Source: Holosporaceae bacterium (GTDB lineage Bacteria; Pseudomonadota; Alphaproteobacteria; UBA3830). Taken from it: a stretch of 31,563 bases of DNA. Both the position numbers and the translations under genes were made by a program. The stretch's first letter is position 1. Each line of letters opens with the position of its first letter. The stretch lies in the NCBI GenBank assembly GCA_031282785.1, contig JAITDB010000014.1, positions 1 through 31,563 of the forward strand, written 5' to 3'. This document shows, one piece after another, positions 17,313 through 25,549 of this stretch. Below the pieces are notes generated by a model, which made no database searches, had not been told where the DNA came from, and was given only the letters and a program-made list of their open reading frames with translations.

Positions 17313-17582
17313 ATGTTGGATAAAAAAAATCCCGAACTATTGGAAAGTGGATTATCAAATGTAATGCGGCGGAATCTCGAAAAATACTTCGACTCCCACA
17401 AAGACGATGTCGTTCCGCCAGGACTCTATAATCGCGTTATTGGCGAAGTGGAACGTATAATGTTCGAGGTTACTCTAAAACATGTTAAAGGCAATCGTTT
17501 GCAAGCAGCAAAAATACTCGGAATAAATCGCAATACGCTTCGTAAAAAAATGACAAAAGAAAATTCAGGAGATAATAAATAG
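17313..17582 (+). CDS. stand-alone Fis-like DNA-binding protein, apparently the retained C-terminus of NtrC
   Basis: An 89-residue protein made almost wholly of the Fis/NtrC DNA-binding domain: a helical segment (SNVMRRNLEKYFDSH), then VVPPGLYNRVIGEVERIMFE, and the helix-turn-helix GNRLQAAKILGINRNTLRKK. PPGLYxRVxxEVExxxxE is what I expect at the end of alphaproteobacterial NtrC, and the gene sits where ntrB-ntrC should be, between dus and ntrY. No receiver or AAA+ domain is encoded upstream. GGAG eight bases before the ATG and an intact start suggest that it is expressed as a free DNA-binding protein. E. coli also has dusB-fis. Whether it works as a nucleoid protein or regulator is unknown. 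Confidence 0.85.
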   Translation: MLDKKNPELLESGLSNVMRRNLEKYFDSHKDDVVPPGLYNRVIGEVERIMFEVTLKHVKGNRLQAAKILGINRNTLRKKMTKENSGDNK

Positions 17583-17626
17583 TTGGCTATCTAAAAAAAA
17601 TCGTCCTTTTTTTTAAAAAAACTAGA

Positions 17627-19765
17627 GTGAGAAATTTTTTAACCTATCTGTTTTTCGCTCTGTCGATGTTTTTTTGCGTTTTTACATATCAGCTATTGTC
17701 CAACGTCGAGTCCTACAGCAATGGTTCGCAAAATATAATTACGATTTTGTACGGCAACATCGTTTTTATTTTAATTTTTCTCCTGCTGAGTAGCCATAAA
17801 ATATATGAGCTCTGGTCAAATCGGCACAGCAAGGGATCGCGTCTATCGGTCAGGTTTGTGGTTATTTTTTCACTGCTGTCGGTGATCCCGTCGGTATGTA
17901 TGAGTCTTTTTTCTGCGTTTTTCTTTCACAGTGGCATAGAATCGTGGTTCAACGAGCGCAACAGAACAGTGCTGCGGGAATCCATGAAAGTGGCGGAGTC
18001 ATATCTGGAGGAACACAAAAGAAATGCCATGAATGATTGCATTACCATCGCAAAAATCATGGATTATCACGTGGAAACCATGCTGGATATTATGGACGTA
18101 GACTATGACCGCTTTTCAAAAAATATGGGATTCCAATTGGAAGATCTTTGCGTTCTGAAGGGCATAAATTCTGCTATATTACTGGATTCATCGTTTAATA
18201 TTATTGCTCATTCGAAATATAGTACGGCTCTGCATTTTATTAACATAGATAAAAATGAAATTGAACGCTGTGTCGTGAATGAAAAAAATGCCATGATCAT
18301 GGAGCTGGACGACGAAAACGCCAAAAGCATAAAGGCAATTTCGTGTTTTAGAACTCGCTATAACGAATGCATGTATTTGATAATAGAAAAAAATGTCAAT
18401 CCTCAGATCATATCGAACACACAAAACGCTCGAAACGCTTACAACGAATACTACAATCTATTGGAAAAACGCGGTTCGCTGGAAATTGCATTTATATTTA
18501 TGTTTTTGATGGTGGGAATATTGCTGCTGGTTGCTTCCATTGTGGTAGCGATTTTATATTCATGGAAAATTGTGAAACCCATTAGCAATCTTCTGGATGT
18601 TTCTGCCAGTATCATTGACGGAGACGCGACTGCCAGAGCAAAAGAAGTAGGGTCTGATGAAGAAATGTCTCTACTGATAAAAACTTTCAACAAAATGGTG
18701 CAGCAGGTGCAGGAACAAAAAGAAGATCTGATTAATATTAATTCGAAATTGGATGAAAGAATAAAATTTACCAGCAGTGTGCTAGCAGGAGTGTCATCTG
18801 GCGTCATAGGCATAGATCACAACGCTATTTACATATGGAACAACGCTGCTGAAAAATTGCTGGGTAAGGAAATCGTTTTTGGAGAACACATCGCCAATCT
18901 CATGCCGGAAATCGAAGATATGATGCAGGAGACCTATAACAAACAATTTGTCGAACGAGAGGTGCAATATAAAAAAAACGGAGAATATTTATTGTTTTCG
19001 GTAAAAATAGAAAACATAGAATTTGCTAACAACAATCTCAACAGATTCGTGATAACGTTTGATGATATGACGAACGTAGTTGTGGCCCAAAGAAAAATTG
19101 CCTGGGTGGAAGTAGCGCGCCGCGTTGCTCACGAGATAAAAAATCCGCTAACGCCTATTCAGCTTTCGGCAGAACGTCTGAGGAGAAAATATATTTCTCA
19201 GATATCGGCGGATCCGCAAAAATTTTCTGAATTGATAAATACCATAATTCGCCAGGTGGGGGACATCAAAAGACTCATCGATGATTTCAATTTTTTCGCT
19301 CGATTGCCAGAACCATTGCTGCGAAATTGCGACGTGTATGATATTTGTAAGCAAGCGGTTTTTCTCATGGAGAATGCCTCCAACGATGTCGAAATTACAT
19401 TTACTCCTGCAAAGGAATCGTATGCCACAAGAGCAGATGAAAGACTTTTGCATCAATCCATTGTGAATTTAATTCAGAATTCCATAAATGCTCTAAACAC
19501 AATAGACAAAAATGATAAAAAAATATGCGTTACACTGGAGGATAATCATGAGTATATAATTGTGGCGATTGAAGATAACGGTCCAGGATTGCCCAAAGAA
19601 AAAATGGAGTCGCTTGCTACTCCTTATTTCACTCTGACACCGAAAGGAACAGGATTGGGGTTGACGATCGTAAAGAAAATAGTACAAGATCATAGAGGAG
19701 AGTTGCTTTTTGAAGATAGTAAACTCGGCGGAGCGAAAGTTACTCTGCTGATTCCTCGGAAATAG
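17627..19765 (+). CDS. ntrY: NtrY sensor histidine kinase
   Basis: The membrane sensor of the NtrY/NtrX pair, linked in other alphaproteobacteria to nitrogen, redox and envelope control. The 712-residue protein has three N-terminal membrane segments (residues about 1-24, 40-60 and 80-108), an extracytoplasmic stretch, a further segment near 290-312, a HAMP region (WKIVKPISNLLDVSASI), a PAS-like region, and the kinase core: H-box VARRVAHEIKNPLTPIQ, N-box SIVNLIQNSINAL, and G-boxes EDNGPGLP and KGTGLGLTIVKKI. All catalytic motifs are intact, unlike those of its partner. The GTG start at 17627 has no clear ribosome binding site. Confidence 0.95.
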   Translation: MRNFLTYLFFALSMFFCVFTYQLLSNVESYSNGSQNIITILYGNIVFILIFLLLSSHKIYELWSNRHSKGSRLSVRFVVIFSLLSVIPSVCMSLFSAFFFHSGIESWFNERNRTVLRESMKVAESYLEEHKRNAMNDCITIAKIMDYHVETMLDIMDVDYDRFSKNMGFQLEDLCVLKGINSAILLDSSFNIIAHSKYSTALHFINIDKNEIERCVVNEKNAMIMELDDENAKSIKAISCFRTRYNECMYLIIEKNVNPQIISNTQNARNAYNEYYNLLEKRGSLEIAFIFMFLMVGILLLVASIVVAILYSWKIVKPISNLLDVSASIIDGDATARAKEVGSDEEMSLLIKTFNKMVQQVQEQKEDLININSKLDERIKFTSSVLAGVSSGVIGIDHNAIYIWNNAAEKLLGKEIVFGEHIANLMPEIEDMMQETYNKQFVEREVQYKKNGEYLLFSVKIENIEFANNNLNRFVITFDDMTNVVVAQRKIAWVEVARRVAHEIKNPLTPIQLSAERLRRKYISQISADPQKFSELINTIIRQVGDIKRLIDDFNFFARLPEPLLRNCDVYDICKQAVFLMENASNDVEITFTPAKESYATRADERLLHQSIVNLIQNSINALNTIDKNDKKICVTLEDNHEYIIVAIEDNGPGLPKEKMESLATPYFTLTPKGTGLGLTIVKKIVQDHRGELLFEDSKLGGAKVTLLIPRK

Positions 19766-19779
19766 TTGTTGGAAAGAGC

Positions 19780-21165
19780 ATGAATAGTGAAAATCATAGC
19801 GTATTGATAGTGGATGATGATCCAGAAGTCCGCAAATTAATGGCGGACGTTTTGGAGGATGAAGGATATGTGACGTTTGTCGCGGCCAACGAGCAGGAAG
19901 CGTTTTCGCAAATGAAAAAACGTGTTCCAGATGTGGTTTTTCTCGATCTATGGATAGGTGAAGAAGAATCCGCCGGAATAAAAATTCTCGGAAAAATAAA
20001 AAAAATAAAGGACGAAATTCCTGTAATAATAATATCCGGACACGGCACCATAGATGTGGCAATACAGGTCATACGAAACGGCGCATTTGATTTCATAGAA
20101 AAACCATTTGTGATCGATAGATTGCTCATAACCTGCCAAAGAGCTATCGAAATGTATAAATTAAAACGGGAGAATCTGTATTTAAAAAATAATAGATTGC
20201 ATTCCGAAATTTTTGGCATTGGAGCTTCGCCTTTTGCCTGCTCCATCAGATCTACCATAGAAAAAATTGCTGCTTCCAATAGTCGTGTGTTTCTAGATAG
20301 TCCTACTGGCATGGAAGCAGACGTCGTGGCCTACAATATTCATAAAAAATCCGCGAGAAAAGAATATAATTTTGTATACGTAAATTGCATTTCCGATAAT
20401 CCGGAAAATTTTGCCGACGATCTTTTCGGCACAGAAAAGTCCTACGGACGTCTGGAAAGAGCAAACGGAGGTACCATCTTTCTGGAAGAAATAAATAAAT
20501 TACCAAAAGAATTGCAACGAAAATTTTTGTCGTTTCTGCTGGAGGAAAAATATTTTTGCGGCAATCGCGTTGTCTATTCAGACGCCCGAGTAATTTGCAG
20601 TGCCACCGGCGAGAATATGCGAATGGCGATCGAAAATGATTTATTCAGTCAGGAATTATTTTATCGTCTAAAAATTTCTGAAATAATAATTCCGCCGCTA
20701 AAAAATCGAAGAGAAGATATTGTTCCGATCATCGAATATTACCTAGCAAGATCCGAACGACTTTTCGGACTGCCGTCGAAAAAATTTACGGAAAACGCTC
20801 TTGTTATTTTGCAATCCTATGATTGGCCGGGAAATATCCATCAGATAAAAAACGTAGTGGAGAGCAGTCTCATAAATGCTCGCGATTCTGCTGATGTTTA
20901 CATGGACGAAAATGTTTTGCCTCCGGAATTAACAACCAGCACAAAAGATAAATTCGACTCTCTGAACATCGCGAAATTTATAACGCTTCCCCTAAAAGAG
21001 GCGAAAGAAAATTTCGAATGCGATTATCTGCGAGCCCAGGTAGAACGATTTTCAGGAAATATATCTCAGACGGCTAATTTTATCGGTATGGAACGTTCTG
21101 CGCTTCACAGAAAAATGAAAGCACTGCATTTGGAAAATCGAAAAATTCCCAAATCGAAGAAATAA
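19780..21165 (+). CDS. ntrX: NtrX response regulator with a degenerate AAA+ ATPase site
   Basis: The DNA-binding partner of NtrY. The 461-residue protein has a good receiver domain (VLIVDDDPEVRKL; phosphoacceptor Asp56 in FLDLW; Lys108 in IEKPF). The AAA+ domain is damaged: where Walker A (GxxGxGKE) is expected, residues 173-179 read DSPTGME, with Met178 in place of Lys, and Walker B reads GGTIFLEEIN with Glu236 for the first Asp. The sigma54-contact GAFTGA loop is absent, which is also common in other NtrX proteins. The C-terminal Fis-type helix-turn-helix (GNISQTANFIGMERSALHRK) looks intact. It probably controls transcription without ATP hydrolysis. It follows ntrY by 14 bp. Confidence 0.93.
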   Translation: MNSENHSVLIVDDDPEVRKLMADVLEDEGYVTFVAANEQEAFSQMKKRVPDVVFLDLWIGEEESAGIKILGKIKKIKDEIPVIIISGHGTIDVAIQVIRNGAFDFIEKPFVIDRLLITCQRAIEMYKLKRENLYLKNNRLHSEIFGIGASPFACSIRSTIEKIAASNSRVFLDSPTGMEADVVAYNIHKKSARKEYNFVYVNCISDNPENFADDLFGTEKSYGRLERANGGTIFLEEINKLPKELQRKFLSFLLEEKYFCGNRVVYSDARVICSATGENMRMAIENDLFSQELFYRLKISEIIIPPLKNRREDIVPIIEYYLARSERLFGLPSKKFTENALVILQSYDWPGNIHQIKNVVESSLINARDSADVYMDENVLPPELTTSTKDKFDSLNIAKFITLPLKEAKENFECDYLRAQVERFSGNISQTANFIGMERSALHRKMKALHLENRKIPKSKK

Positions 21166-21176
21166 AGTAGAAAAAA

Positions 21177-22583
21177 ATGAAAATATTGGTGCTGGGGGCA
21201 GGAGAAGTTGGACATAGTATTGCAAGCTATCTGGCTGACCAAGGAGAAGAAGTAGCTATAGTGGAGAAATCTCCGGAAGTGGCCGTTCAAATAAAAGAAT
21301 CTTCTGGCATTGATGTGATCGTTGGCAATGGCCTGGATCCGGAAGTTTTGCGAGAGGCTCGTGCCGAAAATGCAGATTACATGATCGCTAGCATGTCCAG
21401 CGACGAGCAAAATATCATTGCGTGTAAATTGATGGGAGCTTTATTTGCGGTTCAAACCAAAATCGCTCGTTTAAAATCCAGATTTTTTTTGCAAAACGAT
21501 AATATGTCTCCGCAATTTTTTCGGGAAAATTTTGCCGTGGATGTGATAATTCAGCCAGAGTTGGAAATAGCCAATGCTATCTGTGCCGTAGCTGCCATAA
21601 ATGGCGCTTTCGACGTAATAAATCTGAAGGGTTCTCTGATAATCGGACTAAAATGCCGAGAAGGAACAGAGGTTTTGAATACTCCTTTTAGACATTTTCG
21701 TGGCATAGTTGATTACGATGCTTCAGTTCTTATCATAACTCGAAATGGAAATACATTTCGTCCCCAAATGGATGATATGCTGCTGGTGAACGACGAAATT
21801 TATCTGGCCGTCGCTTCAAAACATAAAAATGAATCGTTGAAATTATTTGGCTATGCTCAGACAATTCCGCAGAACATCTTAATGGTCGGTGGGAAAGGTC
21901 TAGCTGTGGCGAAAGCAATGCGGGGAAAGAATCCAGAGGTTTCTCTAACACTGCTAGAAGAATCCATGAAGAACGCCGAAGAAATTGCTCAGAATTTTCC
22001 TGAAATAGCCATTAGCTGCGGAAATTATTTGGATTATGACTTTCTCCGAGAAATTAGTCATGGCATAGACACTGCCATCGTGGTTACCAACTCCGAAAAA
22101 AACAATATTTTAGTTTCGCTTTTTCTAAAAAAAATCGGCGTTAAAAGAGTTCTGACGTTGGCGAAAAATTATAAATACGATGTGCTGCTACCCGTGAGTG
22201 CAGGCTGTTCCGTCATTAATCCCAGCGCTATTACTGTAGAGACCATTGTGCATGGTGTTCGCAGAGAAGATATTACTTCAGTAATTGCTCTAAAAAACAA
22301 TCACAATTGGGTTGTCGTAGAGGCACCGGTGACGGAATCGTGTTCCTATCTGGGAAAAGGAGTGATGTCCATTGCTGCGGAAAATAAAATTATCCCGATT
22401 TTTCTTTCTAGAAATATTTTTTTCGAAGAGGAGATAACGCAATCATCTCCGATACTGGCGGAAAAAGATCCATGCATGACTGTGGGAGATGTCGTGACAC
22501 TTCTGGTGGAAAAAACGTCGATTCGTGGAGTTGAAAAAATTTTTTCCAGCTATCAATTTTCGAGAGACAAAATTTTATCGTAG
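21177..22583 (+). CDS. trkA: TrkA, potassium uptake regulatory subunit
   Basis: The cytoplasmic NAD(H)/nucleotide-binding subunit that gates Trk potassium channels. The 468-residue protein has two RCK modules: the first starts MKILVLGAGEVGHSIASYLA with the acidic VEKSPE after strand two, the second starts NILMVGGKGLAVAKAMRGKN near residue 236, each followed by a TrkA_C-like domain. It follows ntrX by 11 bp, the usual ntrX-trkA order. The channel subunit TrkH is not in the window, and neither is hfq, which often follows trkA in alphaproteobacteria. Confidence 0.94.
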   Translation: MKILVLGAGEVGHSIASYLADQGEEVAIVEKSPEVAVQIKESSGIDVIVGNGLDPEVLREARAENADYMIASMSSDEQNIIACKLMGALFAVQTKIARLKSRFFLQNDNMSPQFFRENFAVDVIIQPELEIANAICAVAAINGAFDVINLKGSLIIGLKCREGTEVLNTPFRHFRGIVDYDASVLIITRNGNTFRPQMDDMLLVNDEIYLAVASKHKNESLKLFGYAQTIPQNILMVGGKGLAVAKAMRGKNPEVSLTLLEESMKNAEEIAQNFPEIAISCGNYLDYDFLREISHGIDTAIVVTNSEKNNILVSLFLKKIGVKRVLTLAKNYKYDVLLPVSAGCSVINPSAITVETIVHGVRREDITSVIALKNNHNWVVVEAPVTESCSYLGKGVMSIAAENKIIPIFLSRNIFFEEEITQSSPILAEKDPCMTVGDVVTLLVEKTSIRGVEKIFSSYQFSRDKILS

Positions 22584-22978
22584 AAAAAATCTGCGATTCA
22601 TCTGTTGTTCGCGATTTTATCTGCTATTTATTTAAATATGTTTGGATTTTTTCATTTTTTAAATTTTTTTATGGGAGTGCTCGAAAAAAAAATCGGCCGT
22701 AAATCGACGAGAAACGCACTCAAAGACAAAAATCATGTAAATATAAGCGAAAAATTTTCGTTGCTGTAGAGGCTTATTTCTGGCTTATTTTCATAAAAAT
22801 CTTTATTTTTCAATATCATGGGTTTTTAAGTTTTGACGCAAAAAAAATGCCCTAAAAGCTCTTTAAATGCAGAAAAATGCTCAAATTTCAGTGTTTTTTC
22901 TTGAGCTATCATATGATCATTTCTATTTTTTCTTCATCACTCTGATAAGGAAAAGATAGGAAACTAAGCATTTTTTCT
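22584..22978. other. AT-rich intergenic region after trkA
   Basis: No coding frame worth naming. Three inverted structures are visible. GAGTG and CTCG at 22676-22684 can pair with CGAG and CACTC at 22709-22722, with a small bulge. GCTCAA at 22879-22884 pairs with TTGAGC at 22901-22906. A perfect 10-bp palindrome, ATCATATGAT, is at 22908-22917. None has a T-run that would make it a convincing terminator for trkA. The palindrome could be an operator near the promoter at 22979-23007, but this is only position-based. Confidence 0.4.
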
Positions 22979-23007
22979 TTGAGTTAATGATAATTAGGTT
23001 CTACAAT
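22979..23007 (+). promoter_or_regulatory. sigma70-type promoter for the structured RNA and/or asd
   Basis: TTGAGT at 22979-22984, a spacer of exactly 17 bp, and TACAAT at 23002-23007. This is close to the housekeeping consensus and is one of the two best promoters in the window. The expected start of transcription, near 23013-23015, coincides with the first base of the long stem described in the next entry. Confidence 0.65.
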
Positions 23008-23012
23008 AGATA

Positions 23013-23182
23013 GTCTGAGAGACTGTTGCCTAATGGTTTTTCCCTGTCCTCGACTTTGTCGAATTTACTGTCCTTGTGTACATTAAGTACCTGTGGTTCT
23101 GTGGAGCAGCGCAAGCATTGGTGTTTTTTGTTGTTTTACTGGGAATATCTCTAGAGGCAACGGTCTTTCGGATAATTTTTTT
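23013..23182 (+). ncRNA. candidate structured RNA (independent small RNA, possibly 6S-like, or asd leader)
   Basis: Bases 23013-23030 (GUCUGAGAGACUGUUGCC) can pair without interruption with 23156-23173 (GGCAACGGUCUUUCGGAU): 18 pairs, four of them G-U, closing a loop of about 125 bases. Inside, UUCCC at 23040-23044 pairs with GGGAA at 23141-23145, and local hairpins occur at 23050-23062 (UCGAC/GUCGA) and 23078-23090 (GUAC/GUAC). The stem is followed by AATTTTTTTATTTT, like an intrinsic terminator, and a good promoter lies directly upstream. The size of about 165 bases, the closed ends and the inner bubble recall 6S RNA, but I cannot confirm the family. The alternative is a leader or attenuator for asd, whose ATG is 27 bp beyond the stem. 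Confidence 0.45.
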
Positions 23183-23199
23183 ATTTTAGGGATATTATA

Positions 23200-24270
23200 A
23201 TGAAATACGCGAAAGAATATAACGTAGCAGTTGTGGGTGCCACAGGGAATGCAGGAATGAAAACTCTGCAAATTCTTGCCGAAAGAAATTTTCCAATTGC
23301 CAATATTGTGGCTATTGCGTCCGAGAAGTCGGTTGGAAAAGAAGTATCATACAAAAATAAGAGTCTCCGGGTGCAGCGTTTTTCCGACGTGGATTTTTCC
23401 ACCATGCATCTTGCTTTTTTTTGTGCTGGAGGCGCTTTTTCGCGAAAATATGCCGACACCGTTACGGAAAAAGGATGTGTGATCATTGATAAATCATCTC
23501 ATTTTAGATTGAATCCCAAAGTTCCGTTGGTGGTACCCGAGATCAATGCAAAAGTATTGCGCAAAGGAGCTCCGTTGGGAATCATTTCGACTCCAAATTG
23601 CGTGGCAGTGCCATTGAGCATGACACTGAAAGCTCTGGCGGAAATAGCTCCGCTCAAAAGAGCCGTTGTTTCCACCTATCAGTCGGTTTCCGGAGCCGGC
23701 AAAAAAGCTGTGGACGAATTATATGACCAGAGCCGAAGCATAATATCTGCAGCAGCGCCAAACATACATGTTTTTTCCAAGCAGATAGCTTACAATGTCA
23801 TTCCGGCAGTTGGAGATATTTTGAGTGCCGGCATCAGCGAAGAAGAAGAAAAAATTTCGTTTGAGGTCTGCAAAATTCTAAAATCGGATATTCGAGTAGC
23901 GGTCACGTGCGTAAGAGTTCCAGTTTTCATTGGGCATTGCATGTCTGTCGCCTGCGAATTTAGCAAACCCATAACCGAAGAAAATGTCTATGACGTGTTT
24001 GAAAATTTCGACGGAATCCTTACCATCGATCGGAGAGAAGAAAGCGGAGCATTCGCGACTCCCGTCGATGTTCAAAATGAAGACGCTGTGTTTGTCAGTA
24101 GAATCCGCAAAGATCTAACCGTGAAAAACGGACTTATGTACTGGATCGCTTCCGATAATGTGAGAAAAGGCGCTGCCCTGAACAGTGTCCAAATTGCTGA
24201 AGAAATGATACGCGAAGATCCTACTCTTTCCACTTTCAAAAGACAAAAACAAAATAATGGATCCCAATAG
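23200..24270 (+). CDS. asd: aspartate-semialdehyde dehydrogenase
   Basis: Reduces aspartyl phosphate to aspartate semialdehyde with NADPH, on the way to diaminopimelate, lysine, threonine and methionine. The 356-residue protein has the nucleotide-binding start NVAVVGATGNAGMKTLQIL, the SSHFRLNPKVPLVVPEIN block, and the active-site Cys134 in STPNCVAVPLSM; the QSVSGAGKKAVDEL block follows. The PNCVAVPL form, instead of PNCSTI, is one I associate with Rickettsia-like alphaproteobacteria. Retention fits a need for diaminopimelate for the cell wall. AGGG ten bases before the ATG is the ribosome binding site. It may be controlled by the structured RNA upstream. Confidence 0.94.
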   Translation: MKYAKEYNVAVVGATGNAGMKTLQILAERNFPIANIVAIASEKSVGKEVSYKNKSLRVQRFSDVDFSTMHLAFFCAGGAFSRKYADTVTEKGCVIIDKSSHFRLNPKVPLVVPEINAKVLRKGAPLGIISTPNCVAVPLSMTLKALAEIAPLKRAVVSTYQSVSGAGKKAVDELYDQSRSIISAAAPNIHVFSKQIAYNVIPAVGDILSAGISEEEEKISFEVCKILKSDIRVAVTCVRVPVFIGHCMSVACEFSKPITEENVYDVFENFDGILTIDRREESGAFATPVDVQNEDAVFVSRIRKDLTVKNGLMYWIASDNVRKGAALNSVQIAEEMIREDPTLSTFKRQKQNNGSQ

Positions 24271-24289
24271 CAAAAGCAAATGTATTCCA

Positions 24290-24330
24290 TTTTTAAATTC
24301 ATAGCATGGTAAGGATCTTTTTAAATTCAT
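24290..24330 (+). repeat. 13-bp direct repeat between asd and the parvulin gene
   Basis: TTTTTAAATTCAT occurs at 24290-24302 and again at 24318-24330, a spacing of 28 bp. Downstream, TTGTTT, 17 bp, and TATGCT (starting at about 24332) form a possible weak promoter for the parvulin gene. The repeat is certain; a role as a regulator site is a guess. Confidence 0.4.
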
Positions 24331-24390
24331 GTTGTTTTACATTGATTACTTGGTTATGCTGATGGCGACGATAATAACTGGGAGAAAAAA

Positions 24391-24757
24391 ATGAACAACG
24401 CAATTAAAATGGTTATGGGAGGAACTTTGTTGTTATTTTCCGCATCTGCCGAAGATAACACTGGTGACAGCCAATGCTCCGAGATTCATGCTGAACATAT
24501 TCTTGTGGAAACAGAGTCGCAAGCGGATGAAATTCTACAGAGTATCAATGATGGAAAAGTTTCATTTGAGGGAGGCAGCGAAAAAGCAATCTCAGTGTCC
24601 GTCTGGTGCTCAGGGAGGAGATTTGGGCTATTTTGGTCGCGGCGCAATGGTGAAGGAATTCGAAGAAGTGGCCTTTGCTACTCCCAAAGGAGAAATATCG
24701 AAGCCGGTAAAAACGCAGTTCGGCTGGCATATAATCAAGATAATCGACAAAAAATAA
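24391..24757 (+). pseudogene. parvulin-type peptidyl-prolyl isomerase, frameshifted
   Basis: Parvulins (rotamase family) speed proline isomerisation, here probably for exported proteins, since the start has a signal-like segment (IKMVMGGTLLLFSASAED). The frame begins at 24391 and shows EIHAEHILVETESQADEIL, the usual domain entry, to about 24570. There the frame is lost: one extra G in GAGGGAGG at 24568-24575. In the next frame the domain continues as AAKKQSQCPSGAQGGDLGYF, then GRGAMVKEFEEVAF and KTQFGWHIIKIIDKK, ending at 24757. Without the extra G it would be an intact short isomerase of about 121 residues. As given, the first frame runs on to 24789 with unrelated sequence. It is a pseudogene or a sequencing error. 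Confidence 0.85.
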
Positions 24758-24787
24758 ATGATATGAGAATATCCGGAAATTTTTTTT

Positions 24788-24840
24788 GATGCAATTGGTA
24801 TATCCTTTGGATAATAAAGCAGGATAAAACGAATTGCATC
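24788..24840. other. large hairpin between convergent genes
   Basis: GATGCAATT at 24788-24796 and AATTGCATC at 24832-24840 form a perfect 9-bp stem. It can be extended outward, past two unpaired bases, because a T-run precedes it and an A-run follows it. Within the loop, TATCC and GGATA at 24801-24813 form a smaller hairpin. It lies between the + strand parvulin remnant and the - strand M50 protease gene, so it may end or protect transcripts from both sides. Neither side has the T-run placed as in a classical intrinsic terminator. Confidence 0.4.
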
Positions 24841-24880
24841 TCAAAAAAAGAATTTTACAAAAACTCCAGAACAGTAAATT

Positions 24881-25537
24881 CTAGGAGAACATCATTTTTA
24901 TGAGTCCGTTTATAGGAGCATCTATAAAAAAATAAAATAAACTGACATTTCTTCCAACAAGAGGAGAAATCTGTCGAGAAAACATTTCAAGTGCGATTAT
25001 AATAAAAAATCCGAACGGCTCGAGGGAGTAATATTTTTCCACCCATGTCTTGGGTAATATGGCGGCGACTATTCTGCTGCCGTCAAGTGGTGGAATCGGG
25101 ATTAGATTGAAAAAAAATAAACACAGATTCACTCCCACGAAATTAAAGCAGAAATTTTGAAATGGCAGCGGCATAATTGCGAAATTTTTTTGCAGTATCA
25201 GAGCAGAAATTGCCGCGAGTAGTAGATTGCATAGAGGACCGCCAATAGCCACAATAGCCATGTCCACCAGTGGATCCTTAAATTTTTGTGTATCCACCGG
25301 AACCGGCTTCGCGTAACCTATCAAAAACGGACTCTGTGCAAGAAATAGAAGAACCGGAATCACAAGCGATCCCCAGAGATCGAAGTGGGTATACAGTTTG
25401 AAACGTCCGGCTTTTTTCGCGGCATCGTCTCCGAAGGCGTAGGCGATCAGTCCATGAGAAATTTCATGCAGCACGATCGCGAAAAAAAATGGGACAATTT
25501 TTATAAACAGTATATCTAGCAATGATAAATTAAACAT
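24881..25537 (-). CDS. site-2 protease family (M50) membrane metallopeptidase
   Basis: An intramembrane zinc protease homologue of the short M50 subgroup without a PDZ domain. The 218-residue protein has the zinc motif HEISHG near residue 24 in the first membrane helix and the third ligand in NLIPIPPLDGSRI near residue 165. GYAKPVPVD and IAIGGPLCNLLLAA-like segments (VAIGGPLCNL) match the family. Four to five membrane segments are visible. The natural substrate is unknown. It follows sspB by 12 bp on the - strand and is probably cotranscribed with it. Confidence 0.92.
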   Translation of the reverse strand: MFNLSLLDILFIKIVPFFFAIVLHEISHGLIAYAFGDDAAKKAGRFKLYTHFDLWGSLVIPVLLFLAQSPFLIGYAKPVPVDTQKFKDPLVDMAIVAIGGPLCNLLLAAISALILQKNFAIMPLPFQNFCFNFVGVNLCLFFFNLIPIPPLDGSRIVAAILPKTWVEKYYSLEPFGFFIIIALEMFSRQISPLVGRNVSLFYFFIDAPINGLIKMMFS

Positions 25538-25549
25538 GATGTATTTTTT

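Noticed and set aside
23011-23030. CTGAGA as part of a TPP riboswitch
   Set aside because: The partner motifs of the THI element are absent and the downstream gene is asd.
22860-23199. Lysine riboswitch before asd
   Set aside because: I could not find the conserved L-box core; the long closing stem does not fit that architecture as I know it.
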